From: Spirosomataceae bacterium TFI 002
Lineage (GTDB): Bacteria > Bacteroidota > Bacteroidia > Cytophagales > Spirosomataceae
Length of the DNA: 64,000 bases
NCBI GenBank assembly: GCA_900230115.1
Contig: LT907983.1
Coordinates: 2,356,001-2,420,000 of the forward strand
Reading direction: 5' to 3'
In this document: piece by piece, positions 53,010 through 61,949 of the stretch
How the letters are laid out: each line of letters begins with the position of its first letter
How positions within the stretch are numbered: the first letter of the stretch is position 1
Notes under the pieces: generated by a model
Databases searched by the model: none
What the model was told of the DNA's origin: nothing
The model's input: only the letters and a program-made list of their open reading frames with translations
Program-made: the position numbers and the translations under genes

Positions 53010-53987
53010 TTATTCAATTTGACGATTTATATAATAAATTGTAAGTATTAGAAAGCATAAAAATTTCATCCCTAATATAAGAAATAGTTCAAATGAGGGT
53101 ATTTTAACAAAAGTATAGCTTGAATCTAGAAGAGTTAATTTGAACATAATATTTTCAAAGAATTGTACATTACCGACTACCAAAACCATAATTGCATATA
53201 CCAATAAGAAAATTTTAGCTAATTGCATAAAGTGAAACTTTTCAATTTTGTCAAAATTTGGCTTGGATTTCAATACTTTAATCAATCTTAATGAAATATA
53301 AAAAAGAATTAAAACCACTATAACTATAACAAAAAGAGTAACAAAAAATGAAAAATTATTTTTGCGATAGCTTGATATAAGCGGTCCAATAAATGCATAA
53401 AATATTTCAAAAGATCCTAAAAGAATAACTGAATAAAAAAACAACTGACGCGTCCACCCATTAAATAGGAAGGTGAAAAGTTTGTCAATAAAATTCGAAT
53501 TTTCACTTTTTATAAATTTACCCCTGTTGGCTGTTTGAGAGGTTTTGCTTTTGGTATAGCTGTTGAGAAAATTTGGGTATGAGATATTAAAACTTTCTAA
53601 TAGTTTACTTAATTCCAAGTCCGAATGCTTCAGAGTGGCCAAAAAAAAGTGCGATGTTGTAATTGTGAAGTCGTTCAATAAATTACTTTCAATCACCATT
53701 TGTTTAAGAATTTTCTCTGAATTCTTGCTTAAAGGGATACTTTCAACTTGCTCAAAATTTCTTTTAGGAGTTCTTTCCACTAACTTTTCGAGATGATCGA
53801 TAATTATTTCTTTGGTAATACCATATTCCAACATACTTTTGGAACAATCCAACTCTGGTTTTACTAACAGAGAAGCAAGTAGAATATGTTCTGGTTCTAT
53901 GCTTTGACTTTTGAACTTATTTGTCACATCTCTTGATAACAACAGAACATTTTTAAACTCATCCGAAAACCGATTTTGAGGTTTCAT
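53010..53987 (-). CDS. Clp N-terminal-domain membrane protein
   Basis: The 325-residue protein begins with a double Clp_N repeat (residues about 10-145: FSDEFKNVLLLSRD, IEPEHILLASLL, LSKNSEKILKQMVIES, TTSHFFLATL). In ClpA/ClpC this domain recognises substrates or adaptors. No ATPase module follows. Instead there are about four transmembrane helices (roughly residues 180-203, 212-236, 253-275 and 298-320). The composition is very AT-rich with many Asn, Phe and Lys. It could be a membrane adaptor or decoy for a Clp system; that is inference. It stands alone between gene-poor stretches. Confidence 0.75.
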   Translation of the reverse strand: MKPQNRFSDEFKNVLLLSRDVTNKFKSQSIEPEHILLASLLVKPELDCSKSMLEYGITKEIIIDHLEKLVERTPKRNFEQVESIPLSKNSEKILKQMVIESNLLNDFTITTSHFFLATLKHSDLELSKLLESFNISYPNFLNSYTKSKTSQTANRGKFIKSENSNFIDKLFTFLFNGWTRQLFFYSVILLGSFEIFYAFIGPLISSYRKNNFSFFVTLFVIVIVVLILFYISLRLIKVLKSKPNFDKIEKFHFMQLAKIFLLVYAIMVLVVGNVQFFENIMFKLTLLDSSYTFVKIPSFELFLILGMKFLCFLILTIYYINRQIE

Positions 53988-54580
53988 TTAATGTGATTTT
54001 TACTAAATGTAATAGGTGGTAAATAATAAAGAGACAGTTTTTAGATGTTCTAAATTAGAAGATATATTTAAAGAATTCATTTAATAACAAATTTAATCAG
54101 GTCATCTTCGACCTATTTTCAACTTCTTGCACTTATCTATCTCAGCGGTAAGAGAACTAAATATTAGAGAATTCGAGTTCATTTCATTCCAAAAGTGTAT
54201 TCTCCTAGGATATTACAGTCTGGCTTACGTTAATTTCAATCCTTTTTTCAAGCTTCCTGTTTTTTTAAAATGGCTAACCTCTTCTTCCTATTGCCTGAGC
54301 AGGAAGAGTTCTCAAAAACCCATCTACTTGTACTTTTTTTGCAGTTCTAAAAGTTTCTTTGTTAAATCGTATTATCAGTATACCTCGGAAACATAAGCAC
54401 AGCTCTCCGCCTAATAAAGTGCAAACACTAATCGATACTCCGTGGATTTTAATCATTATATAAACAAACCGTTCATTTCATTGAAAACTAATTTGTTCGC
54501 TTTTCTTTATTTAATTGACTCAGTGTATGGAGAGAGAAAAACTGTCGCAAGGGACTCCATGACCTCATAAAACTCCATTT
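53988..54580. other. Intergenic region without a recognised gene
   Basis: About 590 bases, very AT-rich, between the Clp-N gene and the acetylesterase. Two short open frames (54127-54396 plus, 54274-54456 minus) overlap each other and show no family features. I see no promoter or repeat here that I can support. Confidence 0.5.
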
Positions 54581-55339
54581 TTAAGGAACCTTCTCTTCCA
54601 CCAAAAACTCACCCAACGGACTCCCAATCTCAACTAAGCCTTCCACAGCAAGCTTTGCCATAACTCTTGCACCTTCTTTTGTAAAGTGTGTGTTGTCTTC
54701 TAATCCGTTGGGATAGTTCGGGTAAGTATTTGGCTCCAAATTCATGTAAAGCTTTTTGGACTTCTCCACACCAAGGTTTTCTAAAACTTCAAGGCTTTTG
54801 GCATACATATCGATTAATGGAATGTTCATTTCACTAGCAAGTGAACGTACGGCATCAGGATATTCACCATGCTGATCTACAAAAACTCCATTTTCATCAA
54901 ATTTTCGTCGATTTATTGGTGTCAATAGAATAGGGAAAGCACCTTTTGCTTTGGTTTCTTCTACGTACCTTTTGAGATTTGCTTTATAAGCTGTGTTAGG
55001 TGTAGAATAACGAGTGGGGTCTTTGATTTTCTGATCATTATGACCAAACTGTATGAAAACATAATCACCTTCTTTTAGTTGGCTCTCAACTTTATCCCAT
55101 AAACCCTCGTCACGGAAAGACTTTGTACTGCGACCGTTAACCGCATGGTTTTGAGTCACCACTTCATCTGTAAATAATTCATGAAGGACCTGCCCCCATC
55201 CTGTTTCTGGAGCAACTTTGGCAGTTTTATTCGCCATGGTACTATCACCAATCATAAAGATTCTGACTTCTTTGTTGAGAGACTTAAATGATGTCCCTAA
55301 AAAGAACAGAGCGAGCATAAATGTTATGTTCTTAACCAT
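54581..55339 (-). CDS. Exported rhamnogalacturonan acetylesterase (CE12, SGNH)
   Basis: The 252-residue product has a signal peptide and the SGNH hydrolase boxes: block I FMIGDSTMANKTA with nucleophile Ser in GDST, block II HAVNGRSTKSF, block III FIQFGHNDQK and block V DNTHFTKEGARVM with the catalytic Asp-x-x-His. This matches the YesT/RhgT-type enzymes that remove acetyl groups from rhamnogalacturonan I. The gene follows kduI across a strong terminator, so it may need its own promoter or partial read-through. Confidence 0.88.
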   Translation of the reverse strand: MVKNITFMLALFFLGTSFKSLNKEVRIFMIGDSTMANKTAKVAPETGWGQVLHELFTDEVVTQNHAVNGRSTKSFRDEGLWDKVESQLKEGDYVFIQFGHNDQKIKDPTRYSTPNTAYKANLKRYVEETKAKGAFPILLTPINRRKFDENGVFVDQHGEYPDAVRSLASEMNIPLIDMYAKSLEVLENLGVEKSKKLYMNLEPNTYPNYPNGLEDNTHFTKEGARVMAKLAVEGLVEIGSPLGEFLVEEKVP

Positions 55340-55352
55340 GGTCTATAAACGC

Positions 55353-55382
55353 AAAAAGCCCCTCATTCCGAAGAAGAGGGGC
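55353..55382 (-). terminator. Terminator between kduI and the acetylesterase gene
   Basis: On the minus strand GCCCCTC pairs with GAGGGGC around an eleven-base loop, followed by TTTTT. It lies 11 bases after the kduI stop and 14 bases before the next gene. Confidence 0.8.
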
Positions 55383-55392
55383 GATTAGTCTT

Positions 55393-56223
55393 TTATCTTA
55401 TAAAATTAAGATCTACGTGATCCATGTCAGTAAAGTCTTTGTTTTCTCCTGCCATTGCCCAAATAAATGAGTAGTTGGCTGTTCCACTACCAGCGTGAAT
55501 AGACCAAGGTGGCGAAATGATTGCCTCTTGGTTTTGAACCCACATGTGGCGAGTTTGATCTGGCTTACCCATGAAATGCATAACTCCGTGGTTTTCTGGA
55601 ATATCGAAATAACAATAAACCTCGCTACGTCTATCATGGGTATGAGGTGGCATTGTGTTCCACACACTTCCAGATTGTAACACGGTAAGTCCCATCACCA
55701 ACTGGCAACTCATGATACCATCGTTGTGGATGTACTTATAAATCGTCCTGTGATTTGAGGTTTCTGCACTACCAAGTGTAACTGGTGAGGCTTCTTCTTT
55801 GGTAAGTTTCTTATTAGGGAATGTTTTATGTGCAGGTGCCGAAAGCAGAAAAAACTTCGCAGGGTTGTCTTTACTTTGAGACTGAAAAATAACATCCTTA
55901 GTTCCCTTACCTAAATAAAGACAACCAAGCTTATCCAACTCGTAGTTTTCACCATCAGCAGTAATACTTCCTGTTCCTCCAAGGTTAATGATTCCTAACT
56001 CTCTTCTTTCCAAAAAATAGTCAGACTTAACGTCATCGGGGTTTGGCAACGAAATACTCTTGGCTACAGGCTTAATACTGCCTACAATCATGCGATCGTA
56101 GTGGCTATAAGTAAGCGACACCTCGTTTTCGTTAAATAATGATTGAATCAAAAAATCGGCTCTTATTTCCGAAGTGTTCATTCTTTCAAACTCTCTTGGA
56201 CTGGTTTCGTAACGCGAATTCAT
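55393..56223 (-). CDS. kduI: 5-dehydro-4-deoxy-D-glucuronate isomerase
   Basis: KduI isomerises the unsaturated uronate 4-deoxy-L-threo-5-hexosulose uronate to 3-deoxy-D-glycero-2,5-hexodiulosonate in pectin and alginate breakdown. The cupin zinc ligands appear in PPHTHDRRSEVYCYF, with a further histidine in the late barrel. The N-terminal TSPREFERMNTSEIR is typical. Length 276 is normal. It lies 85 bases after kduD in the same direction and supplies its substrate. Confidence 0.94.
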   Translation of the reverse strand: MNSRYETSPREFERMNTSEIRADFLIQSLFNENEVSLTYSHYDRMIVGSIKPVAKSISLPNPDDVKSDYFLERRELGIINLGGTGSITADGENYELDKLGCLYLGKGTKDVIFQSQSKDNPAKFFLLSAPAHKTFPNKKLTKEEASPVTLGSAETSNHRTIYKYIHNDGIMSCQLVMGLTVLQSGSVWNTMPPHTHDRRSEVYCYFDIPENHGVMHFMGKPDQTRHMWVQNQEAIISPPWSIHAGSGTANYSFIWAMAGENKDFTDMDHVDLNFIR

Positions 56224-56308
56224 TTTTTATTATTGCTTTATGCTTTTTTACTTAATTGAAACTATGTGCCTGTTTTCAAAGAGACACTTTATACTACTCA
56301 GCTAGGCT

Positions 56309-57070
56309 TTATCTGCCCATCCAACCTCCATCAACTGTGAGGATTTCACCGTGTACATAATTTGCTAAATCAGATGCTAAAAAGACTGTTGGCCCTTTAA
56401 AGTCTTCTGTTTCACCCCATCTTCCGGCAGGAATTCTACTAAGTATTGATGTGCTTCTGTCTTGGTCTTTTCTCAATGCTTCTGTGTTGTCAGTGGCAAT
56501 GTACCCTGGAGCAATTCCATTTACATTTACTCCTTTGCTAGCCCACTCATTTGCAAATGCCTTGATTAAACTTCCGATAGCACCTTTACTCGCTGCATAA
56601 CCTGGAACCGTAATTCCACCTTGGAAAGTTAACAATGAGGCAGTAAAAATAACTTTACCTGATCCTCTCTCAACCATTTCTTTTCCAAACTCCCTAGTGA
56701 GGATAAATTGTGCATTTAAGTTTACATCAATTACCGTATCCCAATATTCATCTGGATGCTCAGCAGCAGGCTTTCTTAAAATTGTACCTGCATTATTAAC
56801 CAAAATATCAACCACAGGATGCTCAGCCTTGGCTTTTTCTATAAATGTGTAAAGTGATTTTCTGTCAGAAAAATCCGACTGATAACCATAAAACTGACGG
56901 CCAATTGCTTTGACCCTCTTTTCAATAGCACTACCACTAGTTTCCAAACTTGCAGAAACACCAATGATGTCTGCTCCTGCTTCCGCAAGAGCCTCAGCCA
57001 TTGCAAATCCTATTCCTCTTTTACACCCTGTTACCAAGGCAACTTTACCAGTTAAATCAATTGTTAGCAT
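56309..57070 (-). CDS. kduD: 2-dehydro-3-deoxy-D-gluconate 5-dehydrogenase
   Basis: KduD reduces the product of KduI to 2-keto-3-deoxygluconate with NAD(P)H. It is a short-chain dehydrogenase: nucleotide motif TGCKRGIGFAMAEAL, LVNNAGTI, catalytic Ser in FTASLLTF and YxxxK in YAASKG. The KDUD-type ending VDGGWMGR is present. Length 253 is normal. It is the first gene of the right pectin operon and divergent from the LacI gene; the operator copy B lies between them. Confidence 0.93.
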   Translation of the reverse strand: MLTIDLTGKVALVTGCKRGIGFAMAEALAEAGADIIGVSASLETSGSAIEKRVKAIGRQFYGYQSDFSDRKSLYTFIEKAKAEHPVVDILVNNAGTILRKPAAEHPDEYWDTVIDVNLNAQFILTREFGKEMVERGSGKVIFTASLLTFQGGITVPGYAASKGAIGSLIKAFANEWASKGVNVNGIAPGYIATDNTEALRKDQDRSTSILSRIPAGRWGETEDFKGPTVFLASDLANYVHGEILTVDGGWMGR

Positions 57071-57173
57071 GGTTGATTTTTTTTCTACTTTGAATTTATT
57101 TTTTTAATGAAAAAAAAGACTATCACAAGTTTAAGAATTCGAAAAGTCCTAAACTATCAGTTCAATTTGTTTA

Positions 57174-57202
57174 TTTATGCAATCGTTGTCGGGAACGATA
57201 CC
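57174..57202 (+). promoter_or_regulatory. LacI-type operator candidate, copy B
   Basis: The reverse complement of this element equals copy A at 49956-49984 in 26 of 29 positions, with core ATCGTTCCCGACA. In this copy the inverted repeat ATCGTT/AACGAT around CCCGAC is perfect. It lies 98 bases before the LacI gene and 103 bases before kduD, in the shared divergent region. Confidence 0.75.
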
Positions 57203-57250
57203 ACTTTCAAATATATCAAAATAGCGACACAAAGTGGGTGCAAATTATTG

Positions 57251-57258
57251 CAAATTTA
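57251..57258 (-). promoter_or_regulatory. Predicted -7 promoter element towards kduD
   Basis: TAAATTTG on the minus strand fits TAnnTTTG. If used, operator copy B lies about 40-70 bases downstream of the start, suitable for a roadblock. The evidence is weak. Confidence 0.3.
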
Positions 57259-57300
57259 CGATATTTACTTCCTAGCAAAAACTAAACCCCAAAAAGCAAT

Positions 57301-58317
57301 TTGCAATCGGTTACGATCAAAGATATCGCCAAAGCTCTCAACCTATCAACCTCTACTGTTTCCAGAGCAATAAGGGGGAGTTATGAGATAAGTGAGAATA
57401 CAAAAAAGTTAGTGCTCGACTACGTTGAGAAAGTTAACTATCGCCCTAATCCAATTGCGATTGGTTTAAAAGAAAACAAGACCAATAGTATTGGAATTAT
57501 AGTCCCTGTTATCGCTAACAGTTTTTTCTCAAATGCTATTAATGGTGTAGAAGAAGTTGCTCAAGAACGAGGATATAGAGTGATGATTTTTCAAACACAA
57601 GAAAATAGTAAAAAGGAAAAGTCTTGTTTGGAACATGTGATGGATCAGAGACTAGATGGACTCATCATGTCCTTGTCGGGAAACACCATAGATTATAAGT
57701 ATATTCAAGATATACTCGATTCGAACTTCCCAATGGTATTTTTTGATAGAGTACCAGATGGGGTGGAGGCAAACAAAGTTGTAGCCGATAATTTCCAAGG
57801 AGCATTTAATGCCACAGAGCACCTCATAAAAGCTGGGAGAAAAAGGATTGGTCACATTACGAGCCCTCCTGTATTATCTATTACCAAAGAAAGACTTGCT
57901 GGTTACAAAGCAGCTCTTGGTGCTAATGGTATTGAATATAACGAAAACCTAGTGCGATACACTGATTTCAATTACGATGTAATGGAGCAAAACCTAAGGG
58001 AATTCATGCTAAATGAAAGGCCCGACGCATTGTTTGCCGCAAGTGATCGCATTGCTCTTAAGTGCTTTGAAGCTGCCAATAGTCTGGAAATAAAGATTCC
58101 TGAAGAAATACTGTTTGTTGGATTTACCAACCTTGACGTAGCTCACCTGCTTAGTCCTGCTCTCACTACCATTACTCAGCCCGCCCAAGAACTTGGAACA
58201 AGAGCAGCAGAGATTTTATTTGATAATATAGAGAACACTAAAAGCAAGTTTCCTTATAAAACGGTGCAATTGCCCGTGAGTTTGAATATTCGGAAGTCTT
58301 CAAGTATTGAGCTGTAA
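57301..58317 (+). CDS. LacI-family transcriptional regulator of the pectin locus
   Basis: The 338-residue regulator has the LacI helix-turn-helix and hinge (VTIKDIAKALNLSTSTVSRA, later YRPNPIAIGL) and a periplasmic-binding-protein-like effector domain (SIGIIVPVIANSFFSNAINGVEE, RPDALFAASDRIALKCFEAA, TTITQPAQELGTRAAEI). It begins with TTG; no ATG is available in frame near it. It is divergent from kduD and the likely regulator of both pectin operons, with a uronate intermediate as probable inducer. The binding site is probably the shared 29-base element. Confidence 0.88.
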   Translation: MQSVTIKDIAKALNLSTSTVSRAIRGSYEISENTKKLVLDYVEKVNYRPNPIAIGLKENKTNSIGIIVPVIANSFFSNAINGVEEVAQERGYRVMIFQTQENSKKEKSCLEHVMDQRLDGLIMSLSGNTIDYKYIQDILDSNFPMVFFDRVPDGVEANKVVADNFQGAFNATEHLIKAGRKRIGHITSPPVLSITKERLAGYKAALGANGIEYNENLVRYTDFNYDVMEQNLREFMLNERPDALFAASDRIALKCFEAANSLEIKIPEEILFVGFTNLDVAHLLSPALTTITQPAQELGTRAAEILFDNIENTKSKFPYKTVQLPVSLNIRKSSSIEL

Positions 58318-58406
58318 AATAATAGGCTTTAGTCATATTACTTGAAATTTTAACTCTAAGTGTTCGCGGAATTATACGTTAAGACTTTATTGACATAATT
58401 AACAAA

Positions 58407-58437
58407 CAAAAACCTCCAACTCAATGAGCTGGAGGTT
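58407..58437 (-). terminator. Terminator of the leucine operon
   Basis: AACCTCCA pairs with TGGAGGTT around an eleven-base loop. On the minus strand it is followed by TTTTTGTTTG, as expected after leuB. On the plus strand CACTTTTTA follows, so it may also stop the LacI transcript. Confidence 0.75.
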
Positions 58438-58460
58438 CACTTTTTATAATAAGAAAGGGA

Positions 58461-59522
58461 TTACTTAATCTGTGCAGCCAACCAATCACCAACTTCATTG
58501 GTTCCGTACGACTTATCTTTACCTGCGATGTCTTCTGTTACGATTCCTTCTGCAAGAGACTTATTTACTACGTCTTTTATTTCTTGAGCTTCGTCCATTA
58601 GTTTAAATGCATATTCAAACATCATCGCAGCAGAAAGCACTGTTCCAATTGGATTGGCAATGTTCAAACCTGTTGCTTGTGGATATGAACCGTGAATTGG
58701 CTCAAAAACTGAAGTGTGCAAACCAATAGAAGCAGATGGCATTAAGCCCATAGAACCGGAGATTACAGAAGCCTCGTCGGTCAAGATATCACCGAACATG
58801 TTTTCTGTTACCATTACGTCGAAACCCTCTGGCCATTGAATGATTCGCATCGCTGCAGCATCTACCAAAAGGTATTCTGTGGTCACTTCTGGATATTGCT
58901 TTTCTAGCTCCTGCCCTACTTCTCTCCAAAGTCTTGAGGTTTCAAGTACGTTTGCCTTATCCACAATCGTCAGCTTCTTGTTTCGCTGCATTGCGTAGCT
59001 ATATGCTAAGTGAATGATTCGCTCCACTTCTGGACGTGTGTATTCGCATACATCCCAAGCTCTGTCACGAGTTTCGTTACGACCCTTGTCTCCAAAGTAA
59101 ATTCCGCCAGTAAGCTCACGAATACAAACGAAATCTGCGTTTTCTATCAATTCTCTTCTCAGTGGTGACTTGTGCAAAAGCGATGGAAAAACAAGCGTAG
59201 GACGAATATTCGCATACAATCCAAGCTTCTTACGCATAGCCAATAATCCTTGTTCTGGGCGAACTGGATTTGATGGGTCATTGTCGAAACGAGGCAAACC
59301 AATAGCTCCAAAAAGGACAGCATCGGCATTCATGCAAATCTCGTGTGTTTCATCTGGATATGGATTTCCAACTGCGTCAATTGCTGCAGCACCAGTAAGG
59401 CCTGGCGTCCAATTGATTTCGTGTTTGTACTTAGTAGCAATTGCTTCACATACTTTTTGTGCTTGTGATACTACTTCTGGGCCGATACCATCGCCGGCCA
59501 ATACTGCTATGTTTAATTTCAT
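58461..59522 (-). CDS. leuB: 3-isopropylmalate dehydrogenase
   Basis: LeuB oxidises and decarboxylates 3-isopropylmalate in leucine synthesis. The 353-residue product shows the start [14 protein letters not shown], the [11 protein letters not shown] loop, and the C-terminal NAD-binding [12 protein letters not shown]. The start at 59522 (MKLNIAV) is preferred over one ten codons upstream. It is the last gene of leuC-leuD-leuA-leuB; the gap to leuA (about 200 bases) holds two inverted dispersed repeats. Because the same enzyme can act on erythro-3-methylmalate, it could also serve a citramalate route. Confidence 0.95.
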   Translation of the reverse strand: MKLNIAVLAGDGIGPEVVSQAQKVCEAIATKYKHEINWTPGLTGAAAIDAVGNPYPDETHEICMNADAVLFGAIGLPRFDNDPSNPVRPEQGLLAMRKKLGLYANIRPTLVFPSLLHKSPLRRELIENADFVCIRELTGGIYFGDKGRNETRDRAWDVCEYTRPEVERIIHLAYSYAMQRNKKLTIVDKANVLETSRLWREVGQELEKQYPEVTTEYLLVDAAAMRIIQWPEGFDVMVTENMFGDILTDEASVISGSMGLMPSASIGLHTSVFEPIHGSYPQATGLNIANPIGTVLSAAMMFEYAFKLMDEAQEIKDVVNKSLAEGIVTEDIAGKDKSYGTNEVGDWLAAQIK

Positions 59523-59533
59523 TGGTTTATATA

Positions 59534-59572
59534 TTTTTTGCCACCAAGTCACAAGGACACAAAGGCTTTTTT
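59534..59572 (+). repeat. Dispersed intergenic repeat, copy 1 (leuB/leuA gap)
   Basis: Contains GCCACCAAGTCACAAGGACA, like the CGCCACxAAGxCACxAAG type of repeat often seen between genes in this phylum. Copy 2 lies inverted 118 bases away. Confidence 0.6.
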
Positions 59573-59689
59573 AATCTTGCTCAACCTAAGAGCATTATTT
59601 CTTCAAGGTAGAAATTCTTGTTTTTTATTTTTAATCCTAATAGTTACAGTGTGAAAGTCAAGTTCAGAAATCGCCGTATTCTATCCCAA

Positions 59690-59723
59690 AACTTCGTGTC
59701 TTAGTGTCTTTGTGGCGAAAAAA
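59690..59723 (-). repeat. Dispersed intergenic repeat, copy 2 (leuB/leuA gap)
   Basis: On the minus strand it reads CGCCACAAAGACACTAAGAC and onward CACGAAGT, an inverted copy of the repeat at 59534, directly next to the leuA stop. The two may pair in the transcript. Confidence 0.6.
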
Positions 59724-61238
59724 TCATATCAAATTCAACATCTTAATCGTCGCTTCAATCGCCGACACGGTTTGGTCGGAATCTAGGCCACGGGTTCTCA
59801 TTTCTTTGTTATTTACTTTCCAAGTTATGATGGTTTCGCAAAGAGCATCAGAATTTCCTCCTGGTGGAATTCTTACTGCATAATCCAGTAAGAAAGGAAT
59901 ATACATCTCTTTCTTTTTCAATATTTTCTTGATGGCATTCATAAACGCATCATACTGTCCATCTCCCTGAGCACTTTCTTCAAATATCTCCTCTTCAATC
60001 TTAATTCTAAGTGTTGCGGAGGGCTTTAAATCTTTGGAGTGAGTAAGTACATAATTCAAAACTTGAACTCGCTCAACATTAGAGTTTCTGTCTAAAACAT
60101 CTGCTATGATAAAAGGCAAATCCTCTCTTGTTACCGACTCCTTTTTATCCCCAAGTTCAATGATTTTTTTGGTTACTTTTCTTAGATCTTCTTCCGGTAA
60201 AGAAATACCCAAATCAAATAGATTCCTTTCTATATTCGCTTTTCCAGACGACTTCCCTAAGGCATACAAAGTTCTCCTTCCAAATCTGCTTGGCTTCAGG
60301 TCACTAACATAAAGGTTGTTTTTCTTATCACCATCTGCATGTATTCCTGCTGTTTGAGTAAACGAACTTTCACCCACAATTGGCTGGTTAGGTGGAATAT
60401 GAATTGCTGAGAAACCTTCTACAATTTTAGAAATTCTGTAAAGTGATTTTTCATCTACATTAAATGAAACGTCTTTTACAAAGTCGTTCATTACCGCAAC
60501 AGCACTTGCAAGCGGAGCATTTCCTGTTCGCTCACCTAAGCCATTTACGGTGAGGTGTAGACCATGTGCTCCAGCCTTGAGCCCTTGCATCACATTGGCA
60601 ACACTAAGGTCGTAATCGTTGTGAGCATGAAAGTCAAAGTGCGTATCGGGATACCTCTCTACCAATTGTTTTACGAAAATATAAGACTCATCTGGAGTGA
60701 GAATACCTAAGGTATCTGGCAAAAGAATTCGCTTTATAGGAAGCTTAGTGGTAAAGTCAAGGTGCTGCAAAACATAGTCGGGAGAATGACGCATTCCATT
60801 GCTCCAATCCTCTAAATATATATTGACATCAATTCCTTTTCCAATTGCTTTCTTTACGAGTATTTCAATTTCAGAGAAATGCTCCTCAGGACTTTTCTTA
60901 AGTTGGTGAGTTAGGTGATTTAAAGATCCTTTAGTAAGGAGGTTCATTACCTTTGCTCCTGCCTCTTCCATCCAGTTGAGAGAAGCATCACCGTCAACAA
61001 ATGTAAGCACTTCCACCTTGTCAAGGTACCCTTTGGAAGCAGCCCAATTAGTAATTTTCTTTACTGCATTAAGTTCTCCTTCAGACACCCTTGCAGAAGC
61101 AACTTCTATTCTATCTACCTTCACTTCTTCAAGTAAAAGCTGAGCAACTGTCAACTTTTCAGATGCCGAAAAAGACACTCCGCTAGTTTGTTCACCATCG
61201 CGTAGTGTGGTGTCCATTATTTCAATATGTCTTTTCAT
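59724..61238 (-). CDS. 2-isopropylmalate synthase or (R)-citramalate synthase, long form
   Basis: The 504-residue enzyme condenses acetyl-CoA with a 2-oxoacid: 2-oxoisovalerate for leucine, or pyruvate for the citramalate route to isoleucine. HMGL-type catalytic motifs are IMDTTLRDGEQT, FDFHAHNDYDLSVAN and VNGLGERTGNAPL. The C-terminal part (from about residue 370) is a LeuA-type regulatory dimer domain. It differs in size from the 390-residue short LeuA also seen in the phylum. Since the sequence cannot decide the substrate, no symbol is given. It lies between leuD and leuB. Confidence 0.88.
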   Translation of the reverse strand: MKRHIEIMDTTLRDGEQTSGVSFSASEKLTVAQLLLEEVKVDRIEVASARVSEGELNAVKKITNWAASKGYLDKVEVLTFVDGDASLNWMEEAGAKVMNLLTKGSLNHLTHQLKKSPEEHFSEIEILVKKAIGKGIDVNIYLEDWSNGMRHSPDYVLQHLDFTTKLPIKRILLPDTLGILTPDESYIFVKQLVERYPDTHFDFHAHNDYDLSVANVMQGLKAGAHGLHLTVNGLGERTGNAPLASAVAVMNDFVKDVSFNVDEKSLYRISKIVEGFSAIHIPPNQPIVGESSFTQTAGIHADGDKKNNLYVSDLKPSRFGRRTLYALGKSSGKANIERNLFDLGISLPEEDLRKVTKKIIELGDKKESVTREDLPFIIADVLDRNSNVERVQVLNYVLTHSKDLKPSATLRIKIEEEIFEESAQGDGQYDAFMNAIKKILKKKEMYIPFLLDYAVRIPPGGNSDALCETIITWKVNNKEMRTRGLDSDQTVSAIEATIKMLNLI

Positions 61239-61275
61239 TCTAGGGGGTCGTGGTTTACAGTTTGGGTTAGGGGTA

Positions 61276-61316
61276 ATATTTACTCCATTTATTCATTGAG
61301 TAAATGGAGTAAATAT
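61276..61316. repeat. 16-bp perfect inverted repeat between leuD and leuA
   Basis: ATATTTACTCCATTTA is repeated as its exact reverse complement TAAATGGAGTAAATAT, with nine bases between. It forms a strong hairpin in the operon transcript, 38 bases before the start of the synthase gene. Confidence 0.65.
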
Positions 61317-61332
61317 AGGCGAATTTTAAAAT

Positions 61333-61929
61333 TTAAAATGGTCGCGTTTCTGCAAAAGCACCAATCTCTTCTTTGATATTTTGAAGGTAATCAATATCAT
61401 CGAAGCCATTTTGCATATTATGCTTTTTGTAGCCATTGATATCAAAGCTTTCTGACTCACCAGTTGCGGCAATAGTTACCTTTTGAGAAGGCAAATCCAC
61501 TACTACTTCTGCATTTACATTTGCCTCAATTGCCTTGAAAATTTTGTCCAAAAACTCTGGACTTACTGTAACAGGTAAAATTCCAATGTTCAATGAGTTT
61601 CCTTTGAAAATATCCGCAAAAAAGCTAGATATCACACATCGAAACCCATAATCATAAATTGCCCAAGCTGCATGCTCACGGCTGGACCCCGATCCAAAAT
61701 TACGACCAGCAACCAAAATTTTACCCGAATAAGTAGGGTTGTTGAGTACAAAGTCTGCTTTGGGAGAATTATCATTGTTATATCTCCAATCTCTAAAAAG
61801 GTTATCACCAAAACCCTCTCTAGTTGTCGCCTTTAAAAAGCGAGCTGGGATAATTTGATCTGTATCCACATTCTCCAATGGAAGAGGAACACAGGTGCTA
61901 GTTAATACTGTAAATTTATCGTATGCCAT
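61333..61929 (-). CDS. leuD: 3-isopropylmalate dehydratase, small subunit
   Basis: LeuD forms the swivel domain of the aconitase-type isomerase with LeuC. The substrate loop NFGSGSSREHAAWAI and the start KFTVLTSTCVPLPLENVDTDQIIPARFL are diagnostic. Length 198 is typical of this form. It lies 91 bases after leuC across a hairpin made of two dispersed half-repeats. Confidence 0.95.
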   Translation of the reverse strand: MAYDKFTVLTSTCVPLPLENVDTDQIIPARFLKATTREGFGDNLFRDWRYNNDNSPKADFVLNNPTYSGKILVAGRNFGSGSSREHAAWAIYDYGFRCVISSFFADIFKGNSLNIGILPVTVSPEFLDKIFKAIEANVNAEVVVDLPSQKVTIAATGESESFDINGYKKHNMQNGFDDIDYLQNIKEEIGAFAETRPF

Positions 61930-61949
61930 TTTTATTGTTTCTAAAGTTT

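Noticed and set aside
54127-54456. Two short open frames on opposite strands between the Clp-N and acetylesterase genes
   Set aside because: They overlap each other, have no family features and no start signals; more probably chance frames in AT-rich DNA.
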